This document shows positions 25,157 to 34,270 of a DNA stretch of 64,000 bases, piece after piece. A model generated the notes under the pieces. That model did no database searches. It had not been told where the DNA came from and saw only the letters and a program-made list of their open reading frames with translations. The position numbers were made by a program, and so were the translations under genes. Origin of the DNA: JAKIYB01 sp964590255 (GTDB taxonomy: Bacteria; Armatimonadota; Hebobacteria; CAIYQO01); the NCBI GenBank assembly GCA_964590255.1, contig CAZPYA010000006.1, positions 22,722 to 86,721 on the forward strand. Reading direction: 5' to 3'. Every line of letters begins with the position of its first letter. Positions within the stretch are counted from its first letter, which is position 1.

Positions 25157-28100
25157 ATGCGCTGCCTCATTCTGCTATTGTTCCTGCTCGGTCTCGCCGC
25201 GGGCGCCCAGGAGCGCCTCATCCTCGACATTACCGACGTGCAGACGGCCGTGCTCGATCCGGTGGAGTGGGACACTTCGCTGCCTGACGAGCTGTATTTC
25301 GACGCTATCCGCCCGCTGCTGGTGCGCTTTCCGGGCAGCGCCGAGTACATCTACGCGAAGCTGAAAGACGGCTACCGCGTCGAGAAAGCCGAGTTGGTGC
25401 TGGAGTGGGTCAGGCAGGAGGTAGAGGACGCGGAGCGCGGACGGCACAACTGGGGTGCGAACGAGCTGTATAAGGCCAATCCCGGCCAGTGGCATGTGCT
25501 GGTGCGCCCGCTGCGCAAGGCGTGGAGCACCGGCGACCCGAAGCTGGCGCCTACCTTCAACGCCGCGGTGAAAGGCGCCGTCTACTGGGGCCTGGGCGGC
25601 GGCCGCGCGGCCGACGACCGCGGACCGGACACCTTTGGCCCCGTGCCGCTGTATCCCGCGCCGAAGCCGGCGAAGCCGGTGTCGACCGACCCGGAGAAAA
25701 CCACCGACCTGGAGCCGCTACCGGAAGATACCACCCGCATCGCCCGGCTGGACGTGACGAACACGCTGACCAACCCCGCCTACGGCGCGGAGATCGGCGC
25801 CCGCCTGCGCGCGCTGGAGTCGTGCGGCTTCCAGATATACAAGCAGGAAACCCGCGACATGAAATACCGCTCGTTCTGGGCGTATGACTGGGCGGTGGGC
25901 ATTGCCTATCTGAAAATATGGGTGAAGACGCCGCGACTGCTGGTGACGCTGGTGAAAGATCCCACCGCCAAGGCCGGCGTGCTGCCACCGGCGATAGACA
26001 TCGCCACGTTGGCCACGAAAGGCGTGCAGGGCGCGCCCACCATCGCCGTCCCCGCCGACCTCGCCCAGCGCGCGGTGACACACCTGGCCCGTCCGGCGGG
26101 CATCCCCGACTGGCAATGGGCGCGTATCCAGGAGCTGCGGGCGCTGGGGGGCGACCCGAAAGACGTCGTCCTCTACCTGGGCCGCGGCTATAACTTCAAC
26201 ACCCTCTTCGCCGGTGATGCCGACGCCTACCTTGCGTCGATGCGCGAGCTGCTGCGCATGCCCCCGCGCTACTGGCAAGGCCATCAAACCTCCGACTTCG
26301 CCATCCTCGCCTACGGCTACCGCGACCTGCTGCCCCCGGCGGTGGTTGATCACCTGCGTATCTACTGGGACAGTTGGCTGCACCCCGAGGTGCCGAACCG
26401 TAACGACATCGGCGGCGGCAACCAGCGCGGCGGCCCCAGCTACTTCCGCGGCTACTCCCACGGCGGCGGCACCATGAATTTCGGCCATAATGCCACCATG
26501 GGCGCCTACCTCGCCGGCCAGTTCCTGGGGGCGCCCAACATCCTCAAGGACGCGCGCGAGGGCATCAACAACATCGCCCGCGGCGGCTTCGGCTTCGGCA
26601 CCGGCGCCCACCAGGAAATCGGCGACACCTACTACCAGGCGCTGTCGGTGGCGGCGGCGGGCGCGGTGGCGAAGTGGGCGGAAGACCCGGTGGACCGCCT
26701 GCGCGGCCGCATCTGGCGCGACCGCCTGCTGGAACCGCTGATATCCATGTATCACCCCGGCCTGCGTCGCATGACCCACCCCATGGGCCGCGGCAGTTAT
26801 GCCTACCATATTCTGCTGCAGGAAGGACCGTACCATATCCTGCACACCCTCTCGCCCAGCGGCGCGCTGATGAACCTGGCCGACCTGAAACCGGGACGCA
26901 AGGACATCCCCGCCACCTGGGGCAAGGTGCATAACCTGTCCATCCTCGGCGACGAAGCGCCACCCATGCGCATCGGCCTGCTGGCGCCGTGGACCGAGCC
27001 GTACCTGGCGGAGAGCTACGCCGCCATTGTCGACCGCAAGGCGCTGCCCGCCCGCGTCTTCGCGCTGGACTACTCGCCCGGCTGCCGGGGCGGCGGCTGG
27101 CATGTGAACTACCTGGCCAATCACTACGCGCTGGCCTCCCGCGACAACGCCAACCACGACTACGGCGTCACTTCCGTCGTCGCTCACTGGCGCCGCGCGC
27201 CAGAGCAGGTGAAAAGCGTCGACGCCCTCACCACCGCCATTCTCGGCTTCGAGCGCAACGCCTGCTTCATGGCGGAGGGGAACAGCGTGGCGGAATTCGG
27301 CATCGTGCAGCGCGACAACAAGCTCATCGCCCTGAAAGCCGTGCCGGCCCGCGACCGTTTCGAGGTGAAATCGATTCCCGTGCATGCCCTGCAGAGCACC
27401 ATGGCCATCATCAGCTTCGGCGACGTGTCCCAGCGCGAGGTGTGGGTGAACGACCAGAAAATCCCCGAGGTGTCCGGGGCGAAAACCGATCCAGGCGGCG
27501 CGTGGCAGACGCGCATGACCGCCGGCATGCCGTTGCCGAAACACCCCGCTGCCGACGACCCCGACGCCAACCCGGACGAGGTGGTCATCCCCGCGGGAAA
27601 CACCCCAACGAAGAGCGTGGTCGCCGCGAAGGACGGCGACATCATCACCATCAAGGACGGCGTCAGCTATCTGGGTCTCATCCCCATCGCCGTCAACCCG
27701 TTGGAGCGCGACCGACAGGTGGAGATCAGCTACGAATATCCGGCACTCTTCGTGCACACCTTCCTCTTCCGCGGCGCCAAACCGCTGAACCTGGACCGCT
27801 ACTTCAACGCCGACCCGAAAGCCACCGCCGGCTTCGTTGTCGAGATGGGCGACGCCACCGAATACCCCACCTTCGAGGCCTTCCGCAAGCACATGCGCGC
27901 GGTGAAGCTGTCTGTCGCCTGGAACGCCGAGAAGAAATGCGCCGAGGTCAACTACGCCAGCGGGCAGGACACGCTGGAGATGGCCTTCGATCCTGGCCGC
28001 TACCCCGCCGTATCCCGCAAGGTGAATGGCCAGTGGCCCTATTTGCCCACCGGCATCCTGCGCGAGTCGTCGTGGGCTATTCAAGGCGCCACCGGCAAGC

Positions 28101-28471
28101 TGGAGAAGGGCGGCGCCGTGCTGGAAACACAGCCCAACCGCCACGCCTACCTGGAAGCCGTGCCCGCCGCCGACACCTACATCGCCTATAATCCCATGCC
28201 CGAGCCGATGCCGTGGAAGCTCACCGTCCCCGGCAACGTCATCGTGCAGGCCAATGGCAAACTCGGCCTCGCCCGCGTCACCGTCATGCCCAAAGCCGGC
28301 CGCCTCTACATCGACACCGCCTGGCAACCGGGCCAGCAATCCGCCGACACCGACACCGCCCTCCACGTCTTCGGTCTCCCGAAGGCGCCGGTGGTGATGC
28401 TCAACGATACGCCGGTGGTCGCGCAGGAGGTGACCGTCGATGGGGTGAAAGGGTATGCGGTGGCGCTATAA
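25157..28471 (+). CDS. Large secreted protein, possible polysaccharide lyase-like
   Basis: The 1104-aa product starts at ATG 25157 (AAAGGAG upstream) with signal peptide MRCLILLLFLLGLAAGA. Residues 20-330 are unassigned, with a Pro/Asp-rich linker near 180-200. The middle part, about 340-560, is rich in helices with 'GRGYNFNTLFAGDADAY', 'DIGGGNQRGGPSYFRGYSHGGGTMNFGHNATMGAYL', 'GGFGFGTGAHQEIGDTYYQALSVAAAG', and looks like an alpha/alpha toroid. The C-terminal half is beta-rich ('ISYEYPALFVHTFLFRGAKPLNLDRYF'). A toroid followed by beta-sandwich is the plan of heparinase II/III and alginate-lyase families, but no signature motif confirms it. Surrounded by glycan-active genes. Confidence 0.55.
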   Translation: MRCLILLLFLLGLAAGAQERLILDITDVQTAVLDPVEWDTSLPDELYFDAIRPLLVRFPGSAEYIYAKLKDGYRVEKAELVLEWVRQEVEDAERGRHNWGANELYKANPGQWHVLVRPLRKAWSTGDPKLAPTFNAAVKGAVYWGLGGGRAADDRGPDTFGPVPLYPAPKPAKPVSTDPEKTTDLEPLPEDTTRIARLDVTNTLTNPAYGAEIGARLRALESCGFQIYKQETRDMKYRSFWAYDWAVGIAYLKIWVKTPRLLVTLVKDPTAKAGVLPPAIDIATLATKGVQGAPTIAVPADLAQRAVTHLARPAGIPDWQWARIQELRALGGDPKDVVLYLGRGYNFNTLFAGDADAYLASMRELLRMPPRYWQGHQTSDFAILAYGYRDLLPPAVVDHLRIYWDSWLHPEVPNRNDIGGGNQRGGPSYFRGYSHGGGTMNFGHNATMGAYLAGQFLGAPNILKDAREGINNIARGGFGFGTGAHQEIGDTYYQALSVAAAGAVAKWAEDPVDRLRGRIWRDRLLEPLISMYHPGLRRMTHPMGRGSYAYHILLQEGPYHILHTLSPSGALMNLADLKPGRKDIPATWGKVHNLSILGDEAPPMRIGLLAPWTEPYLAESYAAIVDRKALPARVFALDYSPGCRGGGWHVNYLANHYALASRDNANHDYGVTSVVAHWRRAPEQVKSVDALTTAILGFERNACFMAEGNSVAEFGIVQRDNKLIALKAVPARDRFEVKSIPVHALQSTMAIISFGDVSQREVWVNDQKIPEVSGAKTDPGGAWQTRMTAGMPLPKHPAADDPDANPDEVVIPAGNTPTKSVVAAKDGDIITIKDGVSYLGLIPIAVNPLERDRQVEISYEYPALFVHTFLFRGAKPLNLDRYFNADPKATAGFVVEMGDATEYPTFEAFRKHMRAVKLSVAWNAEKKCAEVNYASGQDTLEMAFDPGRYPAVSRKVNGQWPYLPTGILRESSWAIQGATGKLEKGGAVLETQPNRHAYLEAVPAADTYIAYNPMPEPMPWKLTVPGNVIVQANGKLGLARVTVMPKAGRLYIDTAWQPGQQSADTDTALHVFGLPKAPVVMLNDTPVVAQEVTVDGVKGYAVAL

Positions 28472-28495
28472 CGCCTGGTGTATGAATAGTCACCA

Positions 28496-28513
28496 TCTGG
28501 AACAGGGCGGGAG
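28496..28513 (+). repeat. Short dispersed repeat also found inside nagA
   Basis: Eighteen bases identical to 41995-42012, with extended similarity upstream. Here it lies in the gap between convergent genes. Confidence 0.6.
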
Positions 28514-28536
28514 TAGAAGAGCAGGTCTTTCGCTTC

Positions 28537-28580
28537 ACCCCCCTCCCCCAGGATTGGGCGAGGGGGCAGGGGGGGTGAGG
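28537..28580. repeat. CCCTCCCC-core palindrome between convergent genes
   Basis: CCCCCTCCCCC/GGGCGAGGGGG hairpin followed by CAGGGGGGGTGAGG. Related to cores at 12.8, 35.8 and 40.7 kb. Its position between two converging stop codons suits a bidirectional terminator. Confidence 0.65.
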
Positions 28581-28586
28581 GCCGAA

Positions 28587-30908
28587 CTATCGCTTTCCTA
28601 CCGCGTCCAACCGGAATACGCGCGTCTCCGGCGCCAGCAGGGTGAAGCGAATCTGCTTCGCCTGCTTCGCGACAAGCTTGCCGGTCACCACGTCGTAGAC
28701 GTTGAACGTGCCCGGCAGGGCAATCGTCTTCGGCCCGCTCTGCAGCGAGTGCAGGGCGACGATGGTGGTATCCGCCAGCAGGATATTCCCGCCGGTGTCA
28801 TACACGTGGGCGCCGCCGAAGCGGGCCAAATTCCGCCACAAGTCCGCCGGGAAGGGGATGGCGTGGGAGAACACCGCGGCGTAGTCGCCGGCGCCCAGCG
28901 GCTCTTTGCCCGTATAGGCGCCGCGCGCGCCTTTGCCGAAGGCCTTCACCGCCAGGCCGGTGTTATAGCGGCCCAGCTTCGTCCACGCGCTGCCGAGGGG
29001 CTGGCCGTCCGTCGGGAAGAGCAGCGGGCCATAGGAGAGCGGCCCGCCGAGCACGGTATCCGCGCTCAGTCCCTGCGTGACGGGATGGGTGAAATCGGAG
29101 AGCAACACGCGGTGCGGGTAATTCACCGGCAGCATCTCCATTTTAAAGCCGGTCAGCTTTTCCGCGTTGGCGGCGCTGACCGTTGTGCCGTCGCTGATAC
29201 CTGACCCCGGCCCCCACACCACCACATTGCCGTCGCGGAAGACCTTCTCCTGGAGCAGTTTCAGCCGCGCGTCGTCCACCTTGAAGAGGTTCGGGAAGTA
29301 GAACACCGCGTGCTTCGGGAAGTTGGGCAGCGCCAGGTCTTCCAGCAGGTAGGTGCGGACGGGCACGCCGCAGCGCGCCAGGCCCTGTTTCATCTCCCAC
29401 ATCACCGCTTCGTTCAGATAGTTGCCGCTGCCGTTCGTCTCCAACGCGCACTGGTCGTCGATGATCAGGGCGATGCCCGGCACCGTCTCATGCTTCCAGT
29501 TCACCGCCTCCTTCAGCACCTGCACCTGCCGCTCGATAACCGGGTGCATCTCCGGCGCGATGAACCAGTCGTTGGACAGGTCCATCCAGTAATACCAGAA
29601 GCCGCGGGTGAGCGCGGTGCCCAGGTTGCGCCAGGTGATCGCCTCGAATTCCTTCAGGTCGCGGGCGCGGCCATAGCCGTTGTATTTATCGGGGTAGGTG
29701 CGCTGGTCCATCTCGGCGATGAAGAGCTTGCCGCGCAGCACGGCCGAGTCGACGATGCCCTCCGGCTCGAAGACGCCGCCGGCGCCGCGCGCCTGGTAGT
29801 CGTGCGGGGTGATGAGCCCGTCCATGTGCGTCAGGTCGAAGAGCGCGGCGGCGCGCAGGTTGCCCGAGCCGGCGCACAACTCCAGGTCGGCCAGCGCTCG
29901 CGGCGCATCCATCACAAAGAAGTCGTCGATATCCCACCCCTGCATCACCTGCTTCAGCGCGTCGTGAATGAGGAGGGCTGTGCGGCCGGGGGCCAGGCCG
30001 GCGCACATGGCCGTCTGCAGTTGCGCGAAGCGCTGGTAATACAGGTCGCGGGTCAGCTCTAGGTAGTCGCGCAGCGGGGCGTTGTCCGTGCCCGCCTGCC
30101 AGTACAGGTTCTTCGCCACTTCCGGCGTCTTCCCGCGCAGCTTGTCCTTCGGCACCGGCACGGTCGCCAGCGACGCGGTCTTGTCGCCCCAGGCGGCGCG
30201 CAGCGCGTCGTCGGTGCCGTATTTCGCCGTCAGGTAGGCGCGCCAGCGGGCGAGCATCAGCGGGCTGTGGTCAAACAGCCACCCGCCGATGGCCGGCTCG
30301 AAGGTGCCTTCGTTGCGGTGAAAATTCGCGTAACCGATGACGCGGTTGGCCCACGGGCGGCTCTCGCAGTACTGGATGATGGCGGTACACAGCTTCGCCG
30401 CGTTGGCCCAGTAGTTGTCGGCGGCCATCGACGGCGCGCTGCCCGGAGCACCATCCTCGGTGACGAAATACTGCTCGGGGTGCAGCTTTTTCCAACTGTT
30501 CGGCTCGTATAGCCCGTAGCGGATGACGATATACGCGCCGGGGTCGAGTTTCAGCGCCAGCTCCACCGCGTCGTCGATGCCCTGGTAACCGCGCGGGTTC
30601 AGCTTGATCAGCGGCGTGCTGCTCACCTGGTCGCCCACCCAGAACTGCGTGCCGAAGAAATCGCCGTCCGCCACCGGCGGGCAGATGTAGTAGACGCCCA
30701 TCTTATGCGGGGCGAAGCGCGGCAACTGCCGGTCGGTATACGGCTTGTCCCACGCCATCGGGCTGTACCCCGGCAGCGCGTTCGGCACGCCGTCGATATA
30801 CACGGTCGGCCGCCCGTTGCAGTCCTTCACCTCGACGACCGGGTATTTGGTCTGCGCGATGGCGGCGACAGCAAGCAGCGCAACAACGAACAATAACAGA
30901 CGGGACAT
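28587..30908 (-). CDS. Secreted GH42-like beta-galactosidase-type protein
   Basis: The 773-aa product starts at ATG 30908 with signal peptide MSRLLLFVVALLAVAAIA. A (beta/alpha)8 catalytic region spans about 40-480: 'MAWDKPYTDRQLPRFAPHKMGVYYI', 'RVIGYANFHRNEGTFEP' (candidate acid/base Glu), 'LMLARWRAYLTAKYGTDDALRAAWGD', typical of GH42, and 'LFIAEMDQRTYPD' (candidate nucleophile Glu), then 'LTRGFWYYWMDLSNDWF'. Residues about 500-690 form the amidotransferase-like trimerisation domain ('GIALIIDDQCALE', 'HAVFYFPNLFKVDD'). The C-terminal beta domain ends the protein. Specificity for beta-galactosides is a family-level inference; the acid/base motif is not the usual one. Confidence 0.75.
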   Translation of the reverse strand: MSRLLLFVVALLAVAAIAQTKYPVVEVKDCNGRPTVYIDGVPNALPGYSPMAWDKPYTDRQLPRFAPHKMGVYYICPPVADGDFFGTQFWVGDQVSSTPLIKLNPRGYQGIDDAVELALKLDPGAYIVIRYGLYEPNSWKKLHPEQYFVTEDGAPGSAPSMAADNYWANAAKLCTAIIQYCESRPWANRVIGYANFHRNEGTFEPAIGGWLFDHSPLMLARWRAYLTAKYGTDDALRAAWGDKTASLATVPVPKDKLRGKTPEVAKNLYWQAGTDNAPLRDYLELTRDLYYQRFAQLQTAMCAGLAPGRTALLIHDALKQVMQGWDIDDFFVMDAPRALADLELCAGSGNLRAAALFDLTHMDGLITPHDYQARGAGGVFEPEGIVDSAVLRGKLFIAEMDQRTYPDKYNGYGRARDLKEFEAITWRNLGTALTRGFWYYWMDLSNDWFIAPEMHPVIERQVQVLKEAVNWKHETVPGIALIIDDQCALETNGSGNYLNEAVMWEMKQGLARCGVPVRTYLLEDLALPNFPKHAVFYFPNLFKVDDARLKLLQEKVFRDGNVVVWGPGSGISDGTTVSAANAEKLTGFKMEMLPVNYPHRVLLSDFTHPVTQGLSADTVLGGPLSYGPLLFPTDGQPLGSAWTKLGRYNTGLAVKAFGKGARGAYTGKEPLGAGDYAAVFSHAIPFPADLWRNLARFGGAHVYDTGGNILLADTTIVALHSLQSGPKTIALPGTFNVYDVVTGKLVAKQAKQIRFTLLAPETRVFRLDAVGKR

Positions 30909-31070
30909 AGGCACCTCGCGGGTAGATGATGCTGGATTAGACACCGATCTTATCAGATGGTTATCAAACAAGAAGAAGCCATGTCATAATGCATAGGGGA
31001 TTCCGGGCAAAGGCAATAAGAGCGGAAGGATTACATTTTTGGGAGCAGAGAAGATAAATAATTCTGCTCC

Positions 31071-32534
31071 TTATCTGCTTGCACGATAAATCCACGCCGT
31101 GTTGTGGCTGGGACCCGCCCCGCCGTCATAGCCGCAGAAGTAGTAGACCTGACCCGCTTCACCGGCAAAGGGCGACGGCTCGATATCGCGGCAGCCGGTG
31201 AGTTTTTGGCCCGCGGGCAGCGGATGCGCGGCATCGGCGATATAGCCCCAGTCATATCGCCCATCGCGATGGCGGATGAGGTAGCATGAGCCGTTGTTCG
31301 GAGGATTGGGGGAGCCGGGACGCTCCACCCAAGCGCCGCACAGCCAGAGCGGATCGCCCGTCTTCGGATCGGTGACCGGCAGGAAGCGATTATACGCGGC
31401 GATGGCGCCGTGCCGGCGCGCGGTGGGCGTGTTCCACGCCGTGTTAAAGAACGCCTTGATGTCGAGTTCCTGTTCGGTGGCGATGCAGCCGTTGGCGTCC
31501 ACGCGCGTGGAATCGAAGCGCACAAGGATGCCCGGATATTCATAATTCGCCAGCAGCACCTGATGCTTCCCGCCGCGCGGGTCAGGCACTGCCGTCAGGC
31601 CGCGCAGGTAGCGCGATTGCAGCACGTCTTTCTCCACCGGCCAGCGGTATACGAGTTGCCAGGAGGGCTTGGGGCCATCGAGACGGCGATACAACCCGCC
31701 ATCGACCGGCTGCCCCGCCGCGTCGAGGGTGATGCGCGATGCCATGTAGAGGTCGCCGTTGCACTCGGCGAAACAGAGGATACGGCTGAAGTCGTAGACT
31801 TTCCCATCGCTCGTGTATCCGGTGGCCGCCGTGCGTTCCGCCTGCGCCTCCCAGCGAATGCCGCCCGGCGCGGTGGGATCGTAACTGCCCCGATAGATGC
31901 CGCCGCGATTCATGCCGGCAAAGAGCTCGTGGACGCCGGTGACCTTGTCCACATGCAAGCCAAAGGCGCGCACGCCCAGATTCCCGGCGGCGACATCGCT
32001 GCGCTGCCACTGCCCGGTGGCGTCATGGCGGATGAATACCGCGCTCATCCCCCGCGCGTGCGGCAATTCGGATGGACTGGCCACCAACAGTCGCACGGGC
32101 TTGGCCAACTTTGTGCCCTGGAAATCCGTGGTGAACAGACACGAGACCAACCCCTCGACACGCATGCACATCGGCCCAAAACCGTAATCGATCTGCCAGG
32201 GCGCGTCCGGCGAATCTTTTAGCAGAATTTGTGCGCCGGGTTTGGGGTCATCACCGGACTGATCTTGGGCATAGCCGATACCGGCGTATAGTTTGCCGTT
32301 ATGCCCGGCCAGCCACATCGCCTCTGTGCCGCCCATAAACTGCCCGTTGACATCTTTGGTGCCGGGAATATAGTCCTGGGTGAAGATGAGACGCGCTAGC
32401 GGCATGTCGGCTACCTCGTTGCGCGGGAGCGCGGCATTCACAGGCGGTTGTTGTCCATTCGCGTGCGGCGCACAGCAGACCAGTGCCACTGCCAGCAGAC
32501 ACCCCAGAAGACCGGTCAGGCTCATCGTCTTCAT
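31071..32534 (-). CDS. Secreted hypothetical protein, probable beta-propeller
   Basis: The 487-aa product has a signal peptide (MKTMSLTGLLGCLLAVALVCCA). Repeated blocks of the form 'GKLYAGIGYAQDQ', 'VHELFAGMNRGGIYRGSYD', 'GDLYMASRITLDA', 'HQVLLANYEYPGILVRFD' suggest a beta-propeller. Its start ATGA overlaps the stop codon of the upstream beta-lactamase-like gene by four bases, so the two are translationally coupled. The cysteine-rich signal end could make it a lipoprotein, though no strict lipobox is present. Function unknown. Confidence 0.6.
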   Translation of the reverse strand: MKTMSLTGLLGCLLAVALVCCAPHANGQQPPVNAALPRNEVADMPLARLIFTQDYIPGTKDVNGQFMGGTEAMWLAGHNGKLYAGIGYAQDQSGDDPKPGAQILLKDSPDAPWQIDYGFGPMCMRVEGLVSCLFTTDFQGTKLAKPVRLLVASPSELPHARGMSAVFIRHDATGQWQRSDVAAGNLGVRAFGLHVDKVTGVHELFAGMNRGGIYRGSYDPTAPGGIRWEAQAERTAATGYTSDGKVYDFSRILCFAECNGDLYMASRITLDAAGQPVDGGLYRRLDGPKPSWQLVYRWPVEKDVLQSRYLRGLTAVPDPRGGKHQVLLANYEYPGILVRFDSTRVDANGCIATEQELDIKAFFNTAWNTPTARRHGAIAAYNRFLPVTDPKTGDPLWLCGAWVERPGSPNPPNNGSCYLIRHRDGRYDWGYIADAAHPLPAGQKLTGCRDIEPSPFAGEAGQVYYFCGYDGGAGPSHNTAWIYRASR

Positions 32535-34153
32535 GGCTGCTTCCCACCCTGCTGCCAGAGCGCCGTCAATTCCCCTTCGGTGACTAAGCCATCTTTGTTG
32601 GCGTCGAGTCGGTCGAAGAGGGCGCCGGGCAATTCGTTACGGTCGAGTTTGCCGTCGCCGTTCTTATCACGTTGCTTGAACTGCTCGCTGACGCCTTTTC
32701 CGCCGGAAGACGCAGCTCCGATGCCTGCCGCCTCATTCGCCAGCGCGCGAAACGCGGGGTAAGTTGGAGCCTTATAGCCTTGTGTCTGGGTCATGAAGAT
32801 GGCGAAGAAGTTGCTGTTGCGGTCCACCCAGAACTGCGTGCCATCAGCGCCGCCCCAGGAGTAGCCGCCTTTGCCATCCACCGCGCCGCCCAGCCCGTAT
32901 TGTTGATTGGGCACTTTCAGGTGATTCTGAAACATGAGATCGACGGTTTCCGGTTTCAGGACGCGCACGCCGTCGAGTTCGCCGCGGTTGAGCAGCATCC
33001 GGCAGAAGCGTTCGTAATCCGCCGCGGTGCTGAACATGCCGTTGCCCCCCATCATCAGGCTGGGTTTTTCGGTGACCTTGCCGAGATCATTGCCGGGTTC
33101 CAGCACGCCGGGGCGCGGTTGCTTGTAGATCTGGCACAGGCGGGTCACTTTTTCCGGCTGCACCCAGAACTCGGTGTCGGCCATCTTCAGCGGTCCGGTC
33201 AACTTTTCGCGGATCACCACATCCAACGGCTTGCCCGTGACCGCTTCGATGTAGCGACCCAGCACGTCGATGGAGGTGCCGTATTGCCAGCCGGTGCCGG
33301 GCTGGAACTTGAGCGGCTGTTTTGCGAGCGCCTCCGAGAAGTCTTTCAGCGTCGCGCGCCCGCCGCGCATCGCCTGGTAGGCCATCGCCGCCACGGCGTT
33401 ATTGTTTCCGCCGCCTTCCAGATTGCCGAAGTAGAGACCGCTGCTGTGGCTCATCAACATGCGCGGCGTGATGGGGAATTTCGCCGGCACGAGCTTGCCG
33501 TTTTCCAACACCTGCGGCGCCGCCCATTCCGGACAATACTTGGCAATCGGCTCATCCAGGGTGAACTTGCCTTCGTCATAGAGGACCAATGCCGTCGCGG
33601 CGATGAGCGGTTTCGTCATGCTCATTAAGCGGAAGATGGCCTCCATGGACATCGGGGTGTTCGCCGCGACATCCTGCTGGCCGAACGCTTCAAAGTATCC
33701 GCGCTGGCCATTCCGAGTAATGAGCGCCAGACAGCCGGCGATGTTCTTCGCCGCCACATGCCGCTGCAATTCGATATCGATCTTCGCCAGCACGTCGGGT
33801 TTCAACCCAGCGGCCTTCACTTCATCCCCATGATGACGCGGTTGGAAATTCGCAGCAGGCGGCAACGGCGCGCCGTCCGACACGCCGACATGCCAATCCT
33901 GTTGCCCGGCGCCTTTGCCGGCAACGGCAGCCGCCTCGTCTTTGGTCACGATGCCGTCGGCATTCTTATCGAGCAGCTTGAACAGTTTCTCGTTCGGCAC
34001 TTCATCCGGCGTCAGCTTCCCATCGGCGTTTTTATCCCATTGCGTGAAGAGTTGATCAACGGTGGGTTGCTGGGGTGACCGCTCCTGGGCTGATGCCGAA
34101 TTCACCAGAAACACGGCACAGATAACAGAAAATAGAACGATGTAGTCTCTCAC
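32531..34153 (-). CDS. Serine beta-lactamase-family protein bracketed by EF-hand motifs
   Basis: The 540-aa product is read from GTG 34153 (AAAGGGG upstream), giving a signal peptide MRDYIVLFSVICAVFLVNSASA. Two EF-hand loops lie at about 40-75 (DKNADGKLTPDE, DKNADGIVTKDE). The beta-lactamase/class C fold follows at about 110-470, with SxxK as 'SMTK', 'LMSHSSGLYFG', and 'YGTSIDVLGRYIEAVTG' at the YxN position. Two more EF-hand loops close the protein at about 495-535 (DKNGDGKLDRNE, DANKDGLVTEGE). Family members include esterases, D-aminopeptidases and carboxypeptidases; antibiotic hydrolysis should not be assumed. Calcium control or a structural role is inference. First gene of a two-gene operon. 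Confidence 0.85.
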   Translation of the reverse strand: MRDYIVLFSVICAVFLVNSASAQERSPQQPTVDQLFTQWDKNADGKLTPDEVPNEKLFKLLDKNADGIVTKDEAAAVAGKGAGQQDWHVGVSDGAPLPPAANFQPRHHGDEVKAAGLKPDVLAKIDIELQRHVAAKNIAGCLALITRNGQRGYFEAFGQQDVAANTPMSMEAIFRLMSMTKPLIAATALVLYDEGKFTLDEPIAKYCPEWAAPQVLENGKLVPAKFPITPRMLMSHSSGLYFGNLEGGGNNNAVAAMAYQAMRGGRATLKDFSEALAKQPLKFQPGTGWQYGTSIDVLGRYIEAVTGKPLDVVIREKLTGPLKMADTEFWVQPEKVTRLCQIYKQPRPGVLEPGNDLGKVTEKPSLMMGGNGMFSTAADYERFCRMLLNRGELDGVRVLKPETVDLMFQNHLKVPNQQYGLGGAVDGKGGYSWGGADGTQFWVDRNSNFFAIFMTQTQGYKAPTYPAFRALANEAAGIGAASSGGKGVSEQFKQRDKNGDGKLDRNELPGALFDRLDANKDGLVTEGELTALWQQGGKQP

Positions 34154-34270
34154 GATGGCCCCTTTCGCACCAGAAGGCTGCCGGTAATCGCGCAAGCAGC
34201 GCGTATAGAGAACTACACAGTCATACGTAAGTCGGAATAGTTGAGTTGCATGACTCCGCAGATGAATTGG

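Noticed and set aside
25718..28366. An 882-codon minus-strand frame opposite the 1104-aa secreted protein
   Set aside because: Composition is typical of an antisense shadow (His/Val/Gly/Arg-rich, no domains); the plus strand has a signal peptide and ribosome site.
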